From Hyphomicrobium_A sp963722495 (lineage in GTDB: Bacteria; Pseudomonadota; Alphaproteobacteria; Rhizobiales; Hyphomicrobiaceae), in contig CAVRND010000011.1 of NCBI GenBank assembly GCA_963722495.1, positions 310,001-374,000 of the forward strand: a stretch of DNA of 64,000 nucleotides. The letters run 5' to 3'. Made by a program: the position numbers and the translations under genes. Of this stretch, positions 24,599 through 32,588 are shown piece by piece (within the stretch, counting starts at the first letter, position 1; every line of letters starts with the position of its first letter). Under the pieces are notes generated by a model. It did no database searches. It had not been told where the DNA came from and was given only the letters and a program-made list of their open reading frames with translations.

Positions 24599-27532
24599 AT
24601 GCTTTCGACGATCGGCGGATTCGCGGCGAAGATTTTCGGCTCATCCAACGAACGCCGCGTGAAGGGATATTATCCACGCGTCGAAGCCATCAATGCGCTC
24701 GAAGACGACATCGCGCGGCTGACCGACGACGAGCTGAAGCTACGCACGGAGAATTTCCGGCGCCAGCTGGCCGAGGGCGCCACGATTGACGACCTTCTCG
24801 TTCCCGCCTTCGCCACGGTGCGCGAAGCCTCCAAGCGCACGCTGGGCCAGCGCCATTTCGACGTCCAGATGATCGGCGGCATGGTGCTTCACGAGGGCAA
24901 GATCGCGGAGATGAAGACCGGCGAAGGCAAGACGCTTGTCGCCACGCTGCCCGTCTATCTGAACGCGCTCGGCGGCAAGGGAGTCCACGTCGTCACCGTC
25001 AACGACTACCTGGCGCAGCGCGACGCCGATTGGATGGGGCAGGTCTACACGTTCCTTGGTCTCACCGTCGGTAAGATCGTCCACGGCCTCGACGACGAGC
25101 AGCGCAAGGCGGCGTACGCCTGCGACGTGACCTACGGCACTAACAACGAGCTCGGCTTCGACTACCTGCGCGACAATATGAAGATGGACATGGACGAGAT
25201 GGTCCAGCGCGGCCACTCGTACGCCATCGTCGACGAAGTGGATTCGATCCTCATCGACGAGGCGCGCACGCCGCTCATCATTTCGGGTCCGCTCGAGGAT
25301 CGCGCCGATCTCTACCAGGCCGTCGACGCGATCCTTCCGATGCTCGGCGCCGAGGACTTCGAGCTGGATGAGAAGCAGCGCCAAGTCTCGCTCACCGAAG
25401 GGGGCAACGAGCGTGTCGAGGCCATGTTGGCCGAGAAGGACCTGATGAAGGGCTCCCTCTACGACATCGAGAACGTTTCGCTCGTCCACCACATCAACTC
25501 GGCGCTGAAGGCCCACAAGCTGTTCCAGCGCGACCGTGACTACATCGTCAAAGGCGGCGAAGTGGTCATCATCGACGAGTTCACCGGCCGCATGATGCCG
25601 GGCAGGCGCTACTCGGAAGGCCTGCATCAGGCGCTCGAAGCCAAGGAGCGCGTCGAGATCCAGCCCGAGAACCAGACGCTGGCCTCGATCACCTTCCAGA
25701 ACTACTTCCGCCTCTACAAGAAGCTGGCCGGCATGACCGGCACCGCCTCCACCGAGGCCAACGAGTTCCTCGACATCTACGGGCTCGACGTGGTCGAGAT
25801 CCCGACCAACGTTACGGTGAGCCGCGTCGACGACGACGACGAGATCTACCGCACGGCGAAGGAGAAGTACGCCGCCATTGTGCAGACGATCGCCGACTGC
25901 CGTCGCCGCAATCAGCCGATCCTCGTCGGCACGGTGTCGATCGAGAAATCCGAGCAGCTGTCCGAGCTGCTGAAGGACAAGAAGTACATTCAGGAGCTTG
26001 GCCGCGCCGCGCTCGCCCAGGCGGACAAGATCAAGGAAGGCAAGGAGAGCGAGCTCAAGGAATACCTCGCCGATATGGGGTCTTACCTCGTCGAGCTCGG
26101 CTCGAAGGCCAAGGGCAATGAGCATCCGGTGCCGCATCAGGTGCTCAACGCCCGCCACCACGAGCAGGAAGCACGCATCGTCGCCCAGGCGGGTGTGCCG
26201 GGCGCCGTGACTATTGCCACCAACATGGCGGGCCGCGGTACCGACATTCAGCTCGGCGGCAACGTCGATGCGCGCCTGAAGGACTGGATCGTCGACGAGA
26301 CGGAGGCGGGCACCGCACCGGACGAAGCACAGATCGCCAAGAAGCGTCAGCAGCTGCAGGCAGACGTCGCCGAGAAGAAGAAGGACGCGCTCGACGCCGG
26401 CGGTCTCTACGTTCTGGCGACCGAGCGCCACGAAAGCCGCCGCATCGACAACCAGCTTCGCGGCCGCTCCGGTCGCCAGGGTGACCCGGGCCGCTCCAAG
26501 TTCTACCTCGCGCTCGACGACGACCTGATGCGCATCTTCGGCTCGGGCCGCATGGACAGCGTCCTGAAGACGCTCGGCCTGCAGGAAGGCGAGGCGATCA
26601 CCCATCCGTGGATGAACAAGTCGCTGGAGATGGCGCAGAAGAAGGTCGAGGCGCGCAACTTCGACATCCGCAAGCAGATCCTCAAGTACGACGACGTGAT
26701 GAACGACCAGCGCAAGGTCATCTTCGAGCAGCGGCTCGACATCATGGGCGAGGATGACGTTTCCGAGACCGTGAAAGACCTGCGCCATCAGCTCGTGAAC
26801 GAACTCGTCCGTCAGCACATCCCCGAAACGGCATATGCGGAGCAGTGGAACACCAAGGCGCTGAGGGAATCCATCAGTGGCGTGTTCGGCCTCGACCTGC
26901 CGATCGACGTGTGGGCGTCCGAGGAAGGTATTGCCGATCAGGAGATTACCGAGCGCATTCTCCAAGAGGTCGACGACAAGGCGGCGCGCAAGGCCGCTGA
27001 GCTGGGCGACGCCAACTTCCGTCAGATCGAGAAGATGGTCGTGCTGCAGACGCTCGACCACTTGTGGCGCGAGCATCTCGTCACGCTCGAGCATCTGCGC
27101 CAGGTGATCGGCTTCCGCGCCTACGGCCAGCGCGATCCGCTCAACGAGTACAAAAGCGAAGCGTTCGTGCTGTTCGAGGCGATGCTCGGCAATCTACGCG
27201 AAGCGGTCACCGGCCAGCTGATGCACATCGAGCTGGCGTCGCCGGAGGATCAGGCGGGCATCCAGCCGGTCGAGCTGCCCGAAATGCGCGCGCATCACAT
27301 CGATCCGTTCTCCGGATTGGATGAGCTGGCGCTCGCAGACGCGGCCATCGCGGCGGAGCAGCGCCCCCCTGTGGGCCCGGGTCCTGACCGGCGCCCGCCG
27401 CTGCAGACGCGCAAGAGCCCGACGGCGGTCAATCCTTCCGATCCTGCAACGTGGGGCCGTGTGGCGCGCAACGCCTTGTGCCCCTGCGGCTCGGGCAAGA
27501 AGTACAAGCACTGTCACGGAAAGAACGATTAG
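24599..27532 (+). CDS. secA: Preprotein translocase ATPase SecA
   Basis: SecA is the motor that drives unfolded preproteins through SecYEG. The 977 aa shows Walker A MKTGEGKTLVATLPVYLNAL, Walker B-region SYAIVDEVDSILIDEARTPL, MTGTASTEANEF, TNMAGRGTDIQLGGN and NQLRGRSGRQGDPGRSKFYL. The C-terminal zinc motif CPCGSGKKYKHCHGKND binds SecB and lipids. An insertion of roughly 45 residues (about 462-510, rich in Lys/Glu/Ala) interrupts the region before VPHQVLNARHHEQEARIV compared with E. coli SecA. It is the housekeeping copy. Confidence 0.99.
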   Translation: MLSTIGGFAAKIFGSSNERRVKGYYPRVEAINALEDDIARLTDDELKLRTENFRRQLAEGATIDDLLVPAFATVREASKRTLGQRHFDVQMIGGMVLHEGKIAEMKTGEGKTLVATLPVYLNALGGKGVHVVTVNDYLAQRDADWMGQVYTFLGLTVGKIVHGLDDEQRKAAYACDVTYGTNNELGFDYLRDNMKMDMDEMVQRGHSYAIVDEVDSILIDEARTPLIISGPLEDRADLYQAVDAILPMLGAEDFELDEKQRQVSLTEGGNERVEAMLAEKDLMKGSLYDIENVSLVHHINSALKAHKLFQRDRDYIVKGGEVVIIDEFTGRMMPGRRYSEGLHQALEAKERVEIQPENQTLASITFQNYFRLYKKLAGMTGTASTEANEFLDIYGLDVVEIPTNVTVSRVDDDDEIYRTAKEKYAAIVQTIADCRRRNQPILVGTVSIEKSEQLSELLKDKKYIQELGRAALAQADKIKEGKESELKEYLADMGSYLVELGSKAKGNEHPVPHQVLNARHHEQEARIVAQAGVPGAVTIATNMAGRGTDIQLGGNVDARLKDWIVDETEAGTAPDEAQIAKKRQQLQADVAEKKKDALDAGGLYVLATERHESRRIDNQLRGRSGRQGDPGRSKFYLALDDDLMRIFGSGRMDSVLKTLGLQEGEAITHPWMNKSLEMAQKKVEARNFDIRKQILKYDDVMNDQRKVIFEQRLDIMGEDDVSETVKDLRHQLVNELVRQHIPETAYAEQWNTKALRESISGVFGLDLPIDVWASEEGIADQEITERILQEVDDKAARKAAELGDANFRQIEKMVVLQTLDHLWREHLVTLEHLRQVIGFRAYGQRDPLNEYKSEAFVLFEAMLGNLREAVTGQLMHIELASPEDQAGIQPVELPEMRAHHIDPFSGLDELALADAAIAAEQRPPVGPGPDRRPPLQTRKSPTAVNPSDPATWGRVARNALCPCGSGKKYKHCHGKND

Positions 27533-27675
27533 CTAAAAAACAAGTTTGCGACATTCAGCTCGCGTTTGCAGGACGACAGCAACGCGCCATTAGCGGATTT
27601 GACATTGTGTCGCCAAGTGGCGGCGCACTCCGTCGTCCCTGTCGAACCACTCACTGCCACTCGTGGGAGCAACGC

Positions 27676-27945
27676 ATGACGCGGCGCCTACTGGGAACCG
27701 TCTTCGTATTGGCGGTGCTCTTTGGTTTTCTCGGCATGTCGGTCTGGTTCATGATCACGGCCTGGAATTCGATCGAAGGCCCTATGGGCATCCACCAGTG
27801 GATCGCAATGTTCCTCGGCGTGTTCTTCTCATGCCTGGTCGGATTTGGGCTGATGGGCATGATCTTTTACAGCAGTCGTAAGGGCTACGATGAGCCGCCA
27901 ACCTTCATCCAGCAGGATGACGATCCAGATGATAGCCATGGATGA
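27676..27945 (+). CDS. Small membrane protein (89 aa, two TM helices)
   Basis: No family assigned. The ATG at 27676 follows GGGAGC. Two hydrophobic helices, LLGTVFVLAVLFGFLGMSVW and QWIAMFLGVFFSCLVGFGLM, flank a short loop. The hydrophilic C-terminus ends with an acidic run QQDDDPDDSHG. The topology suggests a small inner-membrane hairpin protein. It follows secA by 143 bp and may be independently transcribed. A link to the Sec machinery is not supported beyond proximity. Confidence 0.8.
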   Translation: MTRRLLGTVFVLAVLFGFLGMSVWFMITAWNSIEGPMGIHQWIAMFLGVFFSCLVGFGLMGMIFYSSRKGYDEPPTFIQQDDDPDDSHG

Positions 27946-28075
27946 GTGAGGCCGCCGGGCCAGCGTTCGGCTGTCGGCGTCCCATCCAGCAGCTCGAAGG
28001 GCCATCGTTGCGGCCCGGCTGGGGGATTGTCGTGGTTGAGTTCACTACCCGGCTCCCGTAGCAAGCAAGCCCGCT

Positions 28076-28321
28076 CTATCGCACCAGGAGCGCGAGGATG
28101 AAGCCGACGCCGCCCGCGACCAGCATGGAGCGAGTGGGATCGCGACGGATCGCGGCATTGATGGGATCTTGGTCGGCGAAATACGCCCTCGCCCGCGTCG
28201 TTCGTTCAAGCTCGCGGTCGTAGCTTGTTTTAGGCCCATCGGCTTTCGGGCTTTCCGGCTCGTTGGCCGCATGGTCGATGACGCTACGCTCGGCCGAAGG
28301 AGCGGAAATGCTTGGCTGCAT
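28076..28321 (-). CDS. DUF883/ElaB-like small membrane-anchored protein (81 aa)
   Basis: The start at 28321 follows TGAGG. The N-terminal part is polar and charged (ESPKADGPKTSYDRELERTT), and the C-terminus DPTRSMLVAGGVGFILALLV is a single glycine-rich membrane helix ending in Arg. This layout matches the C-terminal half of ElaB/YqjD/DUF883 proteins, inner-membrane tail-anchored proteins some of which bind stationary-phase ribosomes. The long coiled-coil half of that family is missing. The longer ORF start upstream has no support. Confidence 0.65.
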   Translation of the reverse strand: MQPSISAPSAERSVIDHAANEPESPKADGPKTSYDRELERTTRARAYFADQDPINAAIRRDPTRSMLVAGGVGFILALLVR

Positions 28322-28536
28322 GTTGAGTACCTCATAGGGACGCCCTTTTGAACGTCGCCGCCCCAAGGGAGTTCCAGCCAGCGATCCCGACAACGATCGT
28401 TTCGACCCGAAGAAGTAACACCGATCGCACCCCGCAATCGGCTGTGCCACAAACGGTGGATGAGGGCCGGAAAGGTCGTCGGCAATCGCCCGAAAGCGCA
28501 GGGCGAGAGTTGGTCTCGGCAACTAAGCAACCAGAC

Positions 28537-28570
28537 AGAAAAGCCCCGGCGCACAGTGTACGCCGGGGCT
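28537..28570 (-). terminator. Intrinsic terminator, minus strand
   Basis: A perfect 10-bp stem (28542-28551 with 28561-28570) with a 9-nt loop is followed on the minus strand by TTTTCT. It probably ends the transcript of the small lipoprotein gene at 28773-29027. The rest of the 450-bp gap 28322-28772 shows no gene. Confidence 0.75.
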
Positions 28571-28772
28571 GACCCTGTGGAGGGTCGACGCGGGGACGGG
28601 GGAGTGCAACCCGCGTCATCGGGCGGCCATCGGGGGGATAGGCTCGCTCGGGTCGTATAGATGGGATGCCCGTCCCAGTTTTCAATCACTGGCTTGATTG
28701 GGCGGGCCCGTAGCAGGCATTGGCTCCAGTTGGAGGCGGCACGGCTGAGGTCATCAGCCAGCAGAGGGTGCG

Positions 28773-29027
28773 TCAGCACTGCTTGTCGGAACTCGCCTTC
28801 TTCACGGCCCGGAGCTGGCCCATGGCGGTCTCCCGTCGATTTCGATCATTTCCCAGGAGATGTTCGCTACGGTTCGTCGTCTCTCGCATCAGACGCACGG
28901 CTTCTTCGCCGAGCTGATCGCAAGTGAACGCTACATAGTCCCCATAGCCCAGGGACTGCCGCTCCGTGTAACCGGCGCAGCCACAAAGGAAAAAGCAGAG
29001 TGTGACGAGTGCAGAAGCCGCGCGCAT
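28773..29027 (-). CDS. Small hypothetical lipoprotein (84 aa)
   Basis: No family recognised. It starts MRAASALVTLCFFLCGCAGY, a lipoprotein signal whose lipobox is FLCGC or the adjacent cysteine. The mature part has one further internal Cys, and a C-terminal region rich in Arg/Asn/Lys (MRETTNRSEHLLGNDRNRR) ends KQC. It is reminiscent of small Hyphomicrobiales lipoproteins with a GDYVAFTCDQLGEEA segment, a motif often found in proteins of unknown function in this order. A terminator lies about 200 bp downstream. Confidence 0.75.
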   Translation of the reverse strand: MRAASALVTLCFFLCGCAGYTERQSLGYGDYVAFTCDQLGEEAVRLMRETTNRSEHLLGNDRNRRETAMGQLRAVKKASSDKQC

Positions 29028-29226
29028 TGCAATTCCCCTTGCGCAGGTAACGGCACAATGCTCCGGCAGTTCCTAAACAAGCGTGCTCGCGCCTTTGGCA
29101 GCGCGCCGTTCCATCGCCCCTCCTCGCCTTTTTTCGCCCGAGGAATTCCACTCTTCCGGCGCTCATATCGCGCGCAAGCAAAGTGCCTAACGCGCCTCTC
29201 GGAGGAAACCCGCCGTCAATGGCACT

Positions 29227-29252
29227 CGTTCGCCGCGTCCGGCGAACGTTTT
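29227..29252 (+). terminator. Terminator-like hairpin
   Basis: CGTTCGCCG/CGGCGAACG (9 bp, loop CGTC) is followed by TTTT on the plus strand. No plus-strand gene precedes it, so it may end an antisense or unannotated transcript. The 354-bp gap 29028-29381 holds nothing else recognisable. Confidence 0.4.
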
Positions 29253-29381
29253 CAGGTGAGGTTTAGACCGATCGGAACAATTCGCGGCGGTGGCCGCATT
29301 CTACGCCTTCGGCCTCGTAGGCCACTGACGGCCCGCCTGCGCGTAACTGTTTGCGTTCTGGATTGCGTGCCACGCGCACAT

Positions 29382-30407
29382 CTAAGCGGCGCGGCGCAAA
29401 GCACTGGCAAGGAGATCGGCGGCAACGTCCGAGTTCTTGTCTTCCGTTTGATTGAACACGTAAGCCGCCGCACGGCCCTCACCCAAAAGCGGGTTCTTGG
29501 ACAGCGCGGCAATGTCCTTCTGCCTCAAACCGCGCTCTTGCAGCAGATGCCCGAATGGCGTGGCGCTCGGACGTCTGACGGCCTTCGCAGCATGGTCGGA
29601 GAAGAAGCGGCAATATTCCAGCATGGCCTCGAACGGGCCGGCAGAGCAATGGACGCCGTTGGTCGCCGTCGTGACTTCGCCCAGGCCGAGCTCGGAACTC
29701 CTCTCTCGCAACGTGCGCCTAATTGAGCCCTCGACCGCGTGCGCAGGATCGGTTGCGCCGGTCATATCGCGCCTGAGTATCTGCCAGTCGGTGTCCGACC
29801 AGCACTCGAAGACCACAAGCGTTTGGCCGGGACGCGTATAGTGCAGCAGCTGCTCCGGGTGAAACGCGTTGAGCACTGCAATCCGCTCACCCTGCACGTT
29901 AACGACGCTGACGTACTTGCCGCTCGCGATCTTTTTAGTCCCCAGCGAGTCGGCGATGATGTTGAGGGCGAACGCGGAGACGTCAGGATAGTGTTCGAGG
30001 AACTGATGAGCGCCGAGCACGCTTTTAGCACCCGGGAACTCTGCCTCGAGCTTTTCGCGCGTTGGTGATGAGAGCGCGCCGCGACCCAGCCGCGAGGCAC
30101 GATTGATGACGCCGTAATGTTCTTCCATGATTTTGTAGCGGGCAAGGTACGGCCCGTTGAGCACGCGAACGGCGCCCGTTTCAACCCCGTACTTGCGCAG
30201 CGTCGCGCCAACGACGTCAAGGATAGGCCCGAGCTTTGCGCCTTCACGCACAGCGAGCAGCTCCGGCTTCAAGAAGAGGACGAAGTGATTGAGCCTATCG
30301 GGCTCGCGCTCGCCGAGCGGTACGAGCCATTTGTCGGTTGGGTGCTGTGCGGCCCCGAGTTCTGTCGCAGCGCGGATGATGTCGCGCTTAAGTCGGTCTT
30401 TGCTCAT
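29382..30407 (-). CDS. Divergent nucleoside-diphosphate-kinase-like protein (341 aa)
   Basis: The halves of an NDP kinase fold are recognisable although the protein is more than twice the usual length. NHFVLFLKPELL (Lys48) matches the RTFSIIKPNAV strand of Ndk, and TLRKYGVETGAVRVLN followed by ARYKIMEEHYGV matches its first helices. After an insertion of about 90 residues (about 103-193), LRRDMTGATDPAHAVEGSIR matches the GATNPANALAGTLR nucleotide loop, and ATNGVHCSAGPFEAMLEYCR matches NGTHGSDSVESAAREI, retaining the catalytic His (253). Start 30407 (MSKDR) is preferred for its adjacent GAGG. It overlaps the kinase-fold gene by 20 bp, so the two are coupled. Confidence 0.75.
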   Translation of the reverse strand: MSKDRLKRDIIRAATELGAAQHPTDKWLVPLGEREPDRLNHFVLFLKPELLAVREGAKLGPILDVVGATLRKYGVETGAVRVLNGPYLARYKIMEEHYGVINRASRLGRGALSSPTREKLEAEFPGAKSVLGAHQFLEHYPDVSAFALNIIADSLGTKKIASGKYVSVVNVQGERIAVLNAFHPEQLLHYTRPGQTLVVFECWSDTDWQILRRDMTGATDPAHAVEGSIRRTLRERSSELGLGEVTTATNGVHCSAGPFEAMLEYCRFFSDHAAKAVRRPSATPFGHLLQERGLRQKDIAALSKNPLLGEGRAAAYVFNQTEDKNSDVAADLLASALRRAA

Positions 30408-31083
30408 TCCTCGCCTCGCCGTCCAGATGAAATGCATAGACGGCCGCCGCTCGATGCGGATCGACGACCTGGTGGCCAACGCTTGTCAGCCAGCGCTTGG
30501 CCTCCGGCAAAAGTCCTTTGCCGCGCCGCCGCATGACCCCGGGCGGGCCGAGGTCACGTCCAAAGTCGACAACATAAACCCTCGCTCCGTCAGTCCGCAG
30601 CCCATCGAATGCGCCAATAGGTATGAACCCATGCCGGTGCATCACGGCCGCCAAACGAAACACCTCGTCGATTAACTGTATGCTGTTGGTCGGTGTCCGC
30701 CGCAGCCACGAGGCGAGGTTTTCCCCGACATACTGCTCCACCAGGATGGCTCGGCCGGCAAAATAGAGCGTCGGCGTACAAACGCCTGCCTTCGCAAGCA
30801 ATCGGCGCCGGCAAATCCACTCGTCGGCAAGTTCGCCGAGAGTTTGCTTGGTTGAAAACGCAGTGACGGCCTTCAACAGAACATCGTGAGTGCGCTCGGC
30901 GGTTTTGACCTTGAACCGGTAGATGTAGGTCTCGTCCCCCGCCTGCCGCCAGCCATGCGTCTCCTCGAGCACATAGGGGCGTTTCGAGCTCTCGGTCAGT
31001 CCGAGCCTCCAAAGCGCTTCGCCTGGGGATGTCGCATTTACAAGTCCGCAGAGTTCTTTTTCAAGCGTCCACGAAACAGCCAT
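30388..31083 (-). CDS. Protein-kinase-fold protein (231 aa), possible pseudokinase
   Basis: The pattern is that of a small APH/protein-kinase-like fold. A putative VAIK-type Lys (71) lies in HDVLLKAVTAF, a helix-C Glu (88) in LADEWICRRRLLAKAG, a hinge at AILVEQYVGENLASWLRR, and VYVVDFGRDLGPPG supplies DFG (173-175). The catalytic loop reads MHRHGFIPIGAFDGLRTDG; the usual HGD...N is not conserved, so activity is doubtful. It is the upstream partner of the NDP-kinase-like gene and overlaps it. I do not recognise a named family. Confidence 0.65.
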   Translation of the reverse strand: MAVSWTLEKELCGLVNATSPGEALWRLGLTESSKRPYVLEETHGWRQAGDETYIYRFKVKTAERTHDVLLKAVTAFSTKQTLGELADEWICRRRLLAKAGVCTPTLYFAGRAILVEQYVGENLASWLRRTPTNSIQLIDEVFRLAAVMHRHGFIPIGAFDGLRTDGARVYVVDFGRDLGPPGVMRRRGKGLLPEAKRWLTSVGHQVVDPHRAAAVYAFHLDGEARNEQRPT

Positions 31084-31283
31084 CGAGTCACCCGGAAGGT
31101 TTACGACCCTGCTCTTCTTGTGCCGTGCACTTTAGTTATGGCGCGAGCCCGAGCGACCCGCAATGCTCGAAAACAAGCGAAGGCGACCGCCTCCACGAGA
31201 TGCCTATTCGGGCTCCCCATCCGGAACTCTGCGCGCCGACGGAAGGTTGTAAACCTCGGGGAAGAAACCCAAGGAGAAGAAAC

Positions 31284-31640
31284 ATGTCATTCAAGTATAT
31301 TGCCATCGCCGCCGCGCTTACGGTCAGTTCAGTCGCTCTAGCCCAGGCTCCAGCTCCCACAGGCGTGCAGCCAGGCCAGCCGGGTTCGAGTGAGGCCGGC
31401 GAAACATCGGACCGCACCCCCGACAAGTCCACTCAGACCCCGCAGAACCAACAGGATACGGCGGGTGGCAAAACCTCCGACCGCAGTCAGGATAAAGACG
31501 TGAAGGTTCAGCACCAGCCGGGGGCTGCTGGCACGAGCGGCTCGGAATCGTCTGAGGGCGCATCGTCCGGCACGTCAGGCAGCAGCAGCACCACGACGCC
31601 TTCGACAACCCCGCCGGCTTCGTCGGACGGCAACAAGTAA
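31284..31640 (+). CDS. Secreted low-complexity Ser/Thr/Gln-rich protein (118 aa)
   Basis: The ATG at 31284 follows a strong AAGGAGAAG. A signal peptide MSFKYIAIAAALTVSSVALA is cleaved before QAPAPTGVQ. The mature protein is entirely low complexity: Pro/Gln/Gly-rich, then two TSDRxxDK segments (ETSDRTPDKSTQT, KTSDRSQDKDVKV), then a Ser/Thr/Gly tail. No folded domain is expected. It is oriented away from the kinase/NDK pair. The gap 31641-31901 contains no recognisable gene. Confidence 0.75.
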   Translation: MSFKYIAIAAALTVSSVALAQAPAPTGVQPGQPGSSEAGETSDRTPDKSTQTPQNQQDTAGGKTSDRSQDKDVKVQHQPGAAGTSGSESSEGASSGTSGSSSTTTPSTTPPASSDGNK

Positions 31641-31901
31641 ACAAGGATTGAGCGCCCTGGCTCCTTGGATCGGGACGCTCTCAGCGGCGGTGGCAGCGGT
31701 GCTGTCGCCGCCGTTTGGCTTGTTCGCCGAATGCCGTCGACAAGCCGGTCAGGCAGGAAGCGCCTTCAGCTCTTGACCTGCCCCGCATCACTTCCCGCAT
31801 CAGCGGGAGGTATAGTCGAGGGCGCCAAGCTGGAGCATGGAGGCGGGCAAACGCTCGCGGCGGTGGCCCGGTCAGTGAGCCCGACACCGCCGCGCGGAGG
31901 T

Positions 31902-32489
31902 TCAAATGAGACCTTCGTGCTTCAGAGCGATGTGCACAGTTGGCCGGGTCCGCATGCGTTCGGTAAACGCCTTGAGCGACTGCGGAACGTCGAGCTTGGT
32001 CTTAGCCGCCCACATAAGCATGACGAACAGATACGCATCGGCGACGCTGGCATCCGTTCCGAAAATATAATGTCCCGCGAACTTGCTCGCTATGAACTTG
32101 AGCTTCGCAGCGATGGTATCGGCCGCGCCCTTCTTCTCCGGCTCCGTCGCTTCCGAGTCGAACAGCGGGTGGAACGACTTGTGGACCTCGGCTGAGATGT
32201 AGGCGAGCATCTCGAGGAGACGATAGCGCCCAAGCTCTCCTGGGGCGCCCAAGGGAGGATATCGGTCGGCGATGAAGCTGAGGATGGCAACGTTTTCGGT
32301 CAGCACCTCGCCGTCGTCGAACTGCAGCGCGGGTACGTAGCCATTGGGGTTGATGTCGAAGAAGGAACGTCCGTCTTCCAGTTTGTGCGACTTGAGATCC
32401 ACCTTCACCAAGTCGAATTTCATACCGGCCTCATGCAGCGCGATATGGTCCGCAAGGCTGCAGGCACCGGGTGAGTAGTAGAGGATCAT
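31902..32489 (-). CDS. Glutathione S-transferase family protein
   Basis: This is a 195-aa cytosolic GST. The thioredoxin-like N-domain starts MILYYSPGACSLADHIALHE, where Ser and the beta-class CSL motif (Cys10) are typical of bacterial beta-class GSTs. NPNGYVPALQFDDGEVLTEN contains the cis-Pro and the glutathione-binding E-N. The all-helical C-domain follows, ending GTDASVADAYLFVMLMWAAK. It lies 99 bp downstream of paoC on the same strand and might be co-expressed with the oxidoreductase, but this is not certain. Confidence 0.94.
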   Translation of the reverse strand: MILYYSPGACSLADHIALHEAGMKFDLVKVDLKSHKLEDGRSFFDINPNGYVPALQFDDGEVLTENVAILSFIADRYPPLGAPGELGRYRLLEMLAYISAEVHKSFHPLFDSEATEPEKKGAADTIAAKLKFIASKFAGHYIFGTDASVADAYLFVMLMWAAKTKLDVPQSLKAFTERMRTRPTVHIALKHEGLI

Positions 32490-32588
32490 GGACGTTTCTC
32501 CATTTGCCCCTGACGCGCGAGGGGGTTTGCCGCTGTCCGTAGCGAGTCACTGGAGCCGGTCTGGTCCGTCACGGCGCAGATTGCCGTC

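Noticed and set aside
24740..27094. Very long antisense ORF (784 codons) opposite secA
   Set aside because: High third-position GC in secA creates a shadow frame without stops; it has no family signature and secA is unambiguous.
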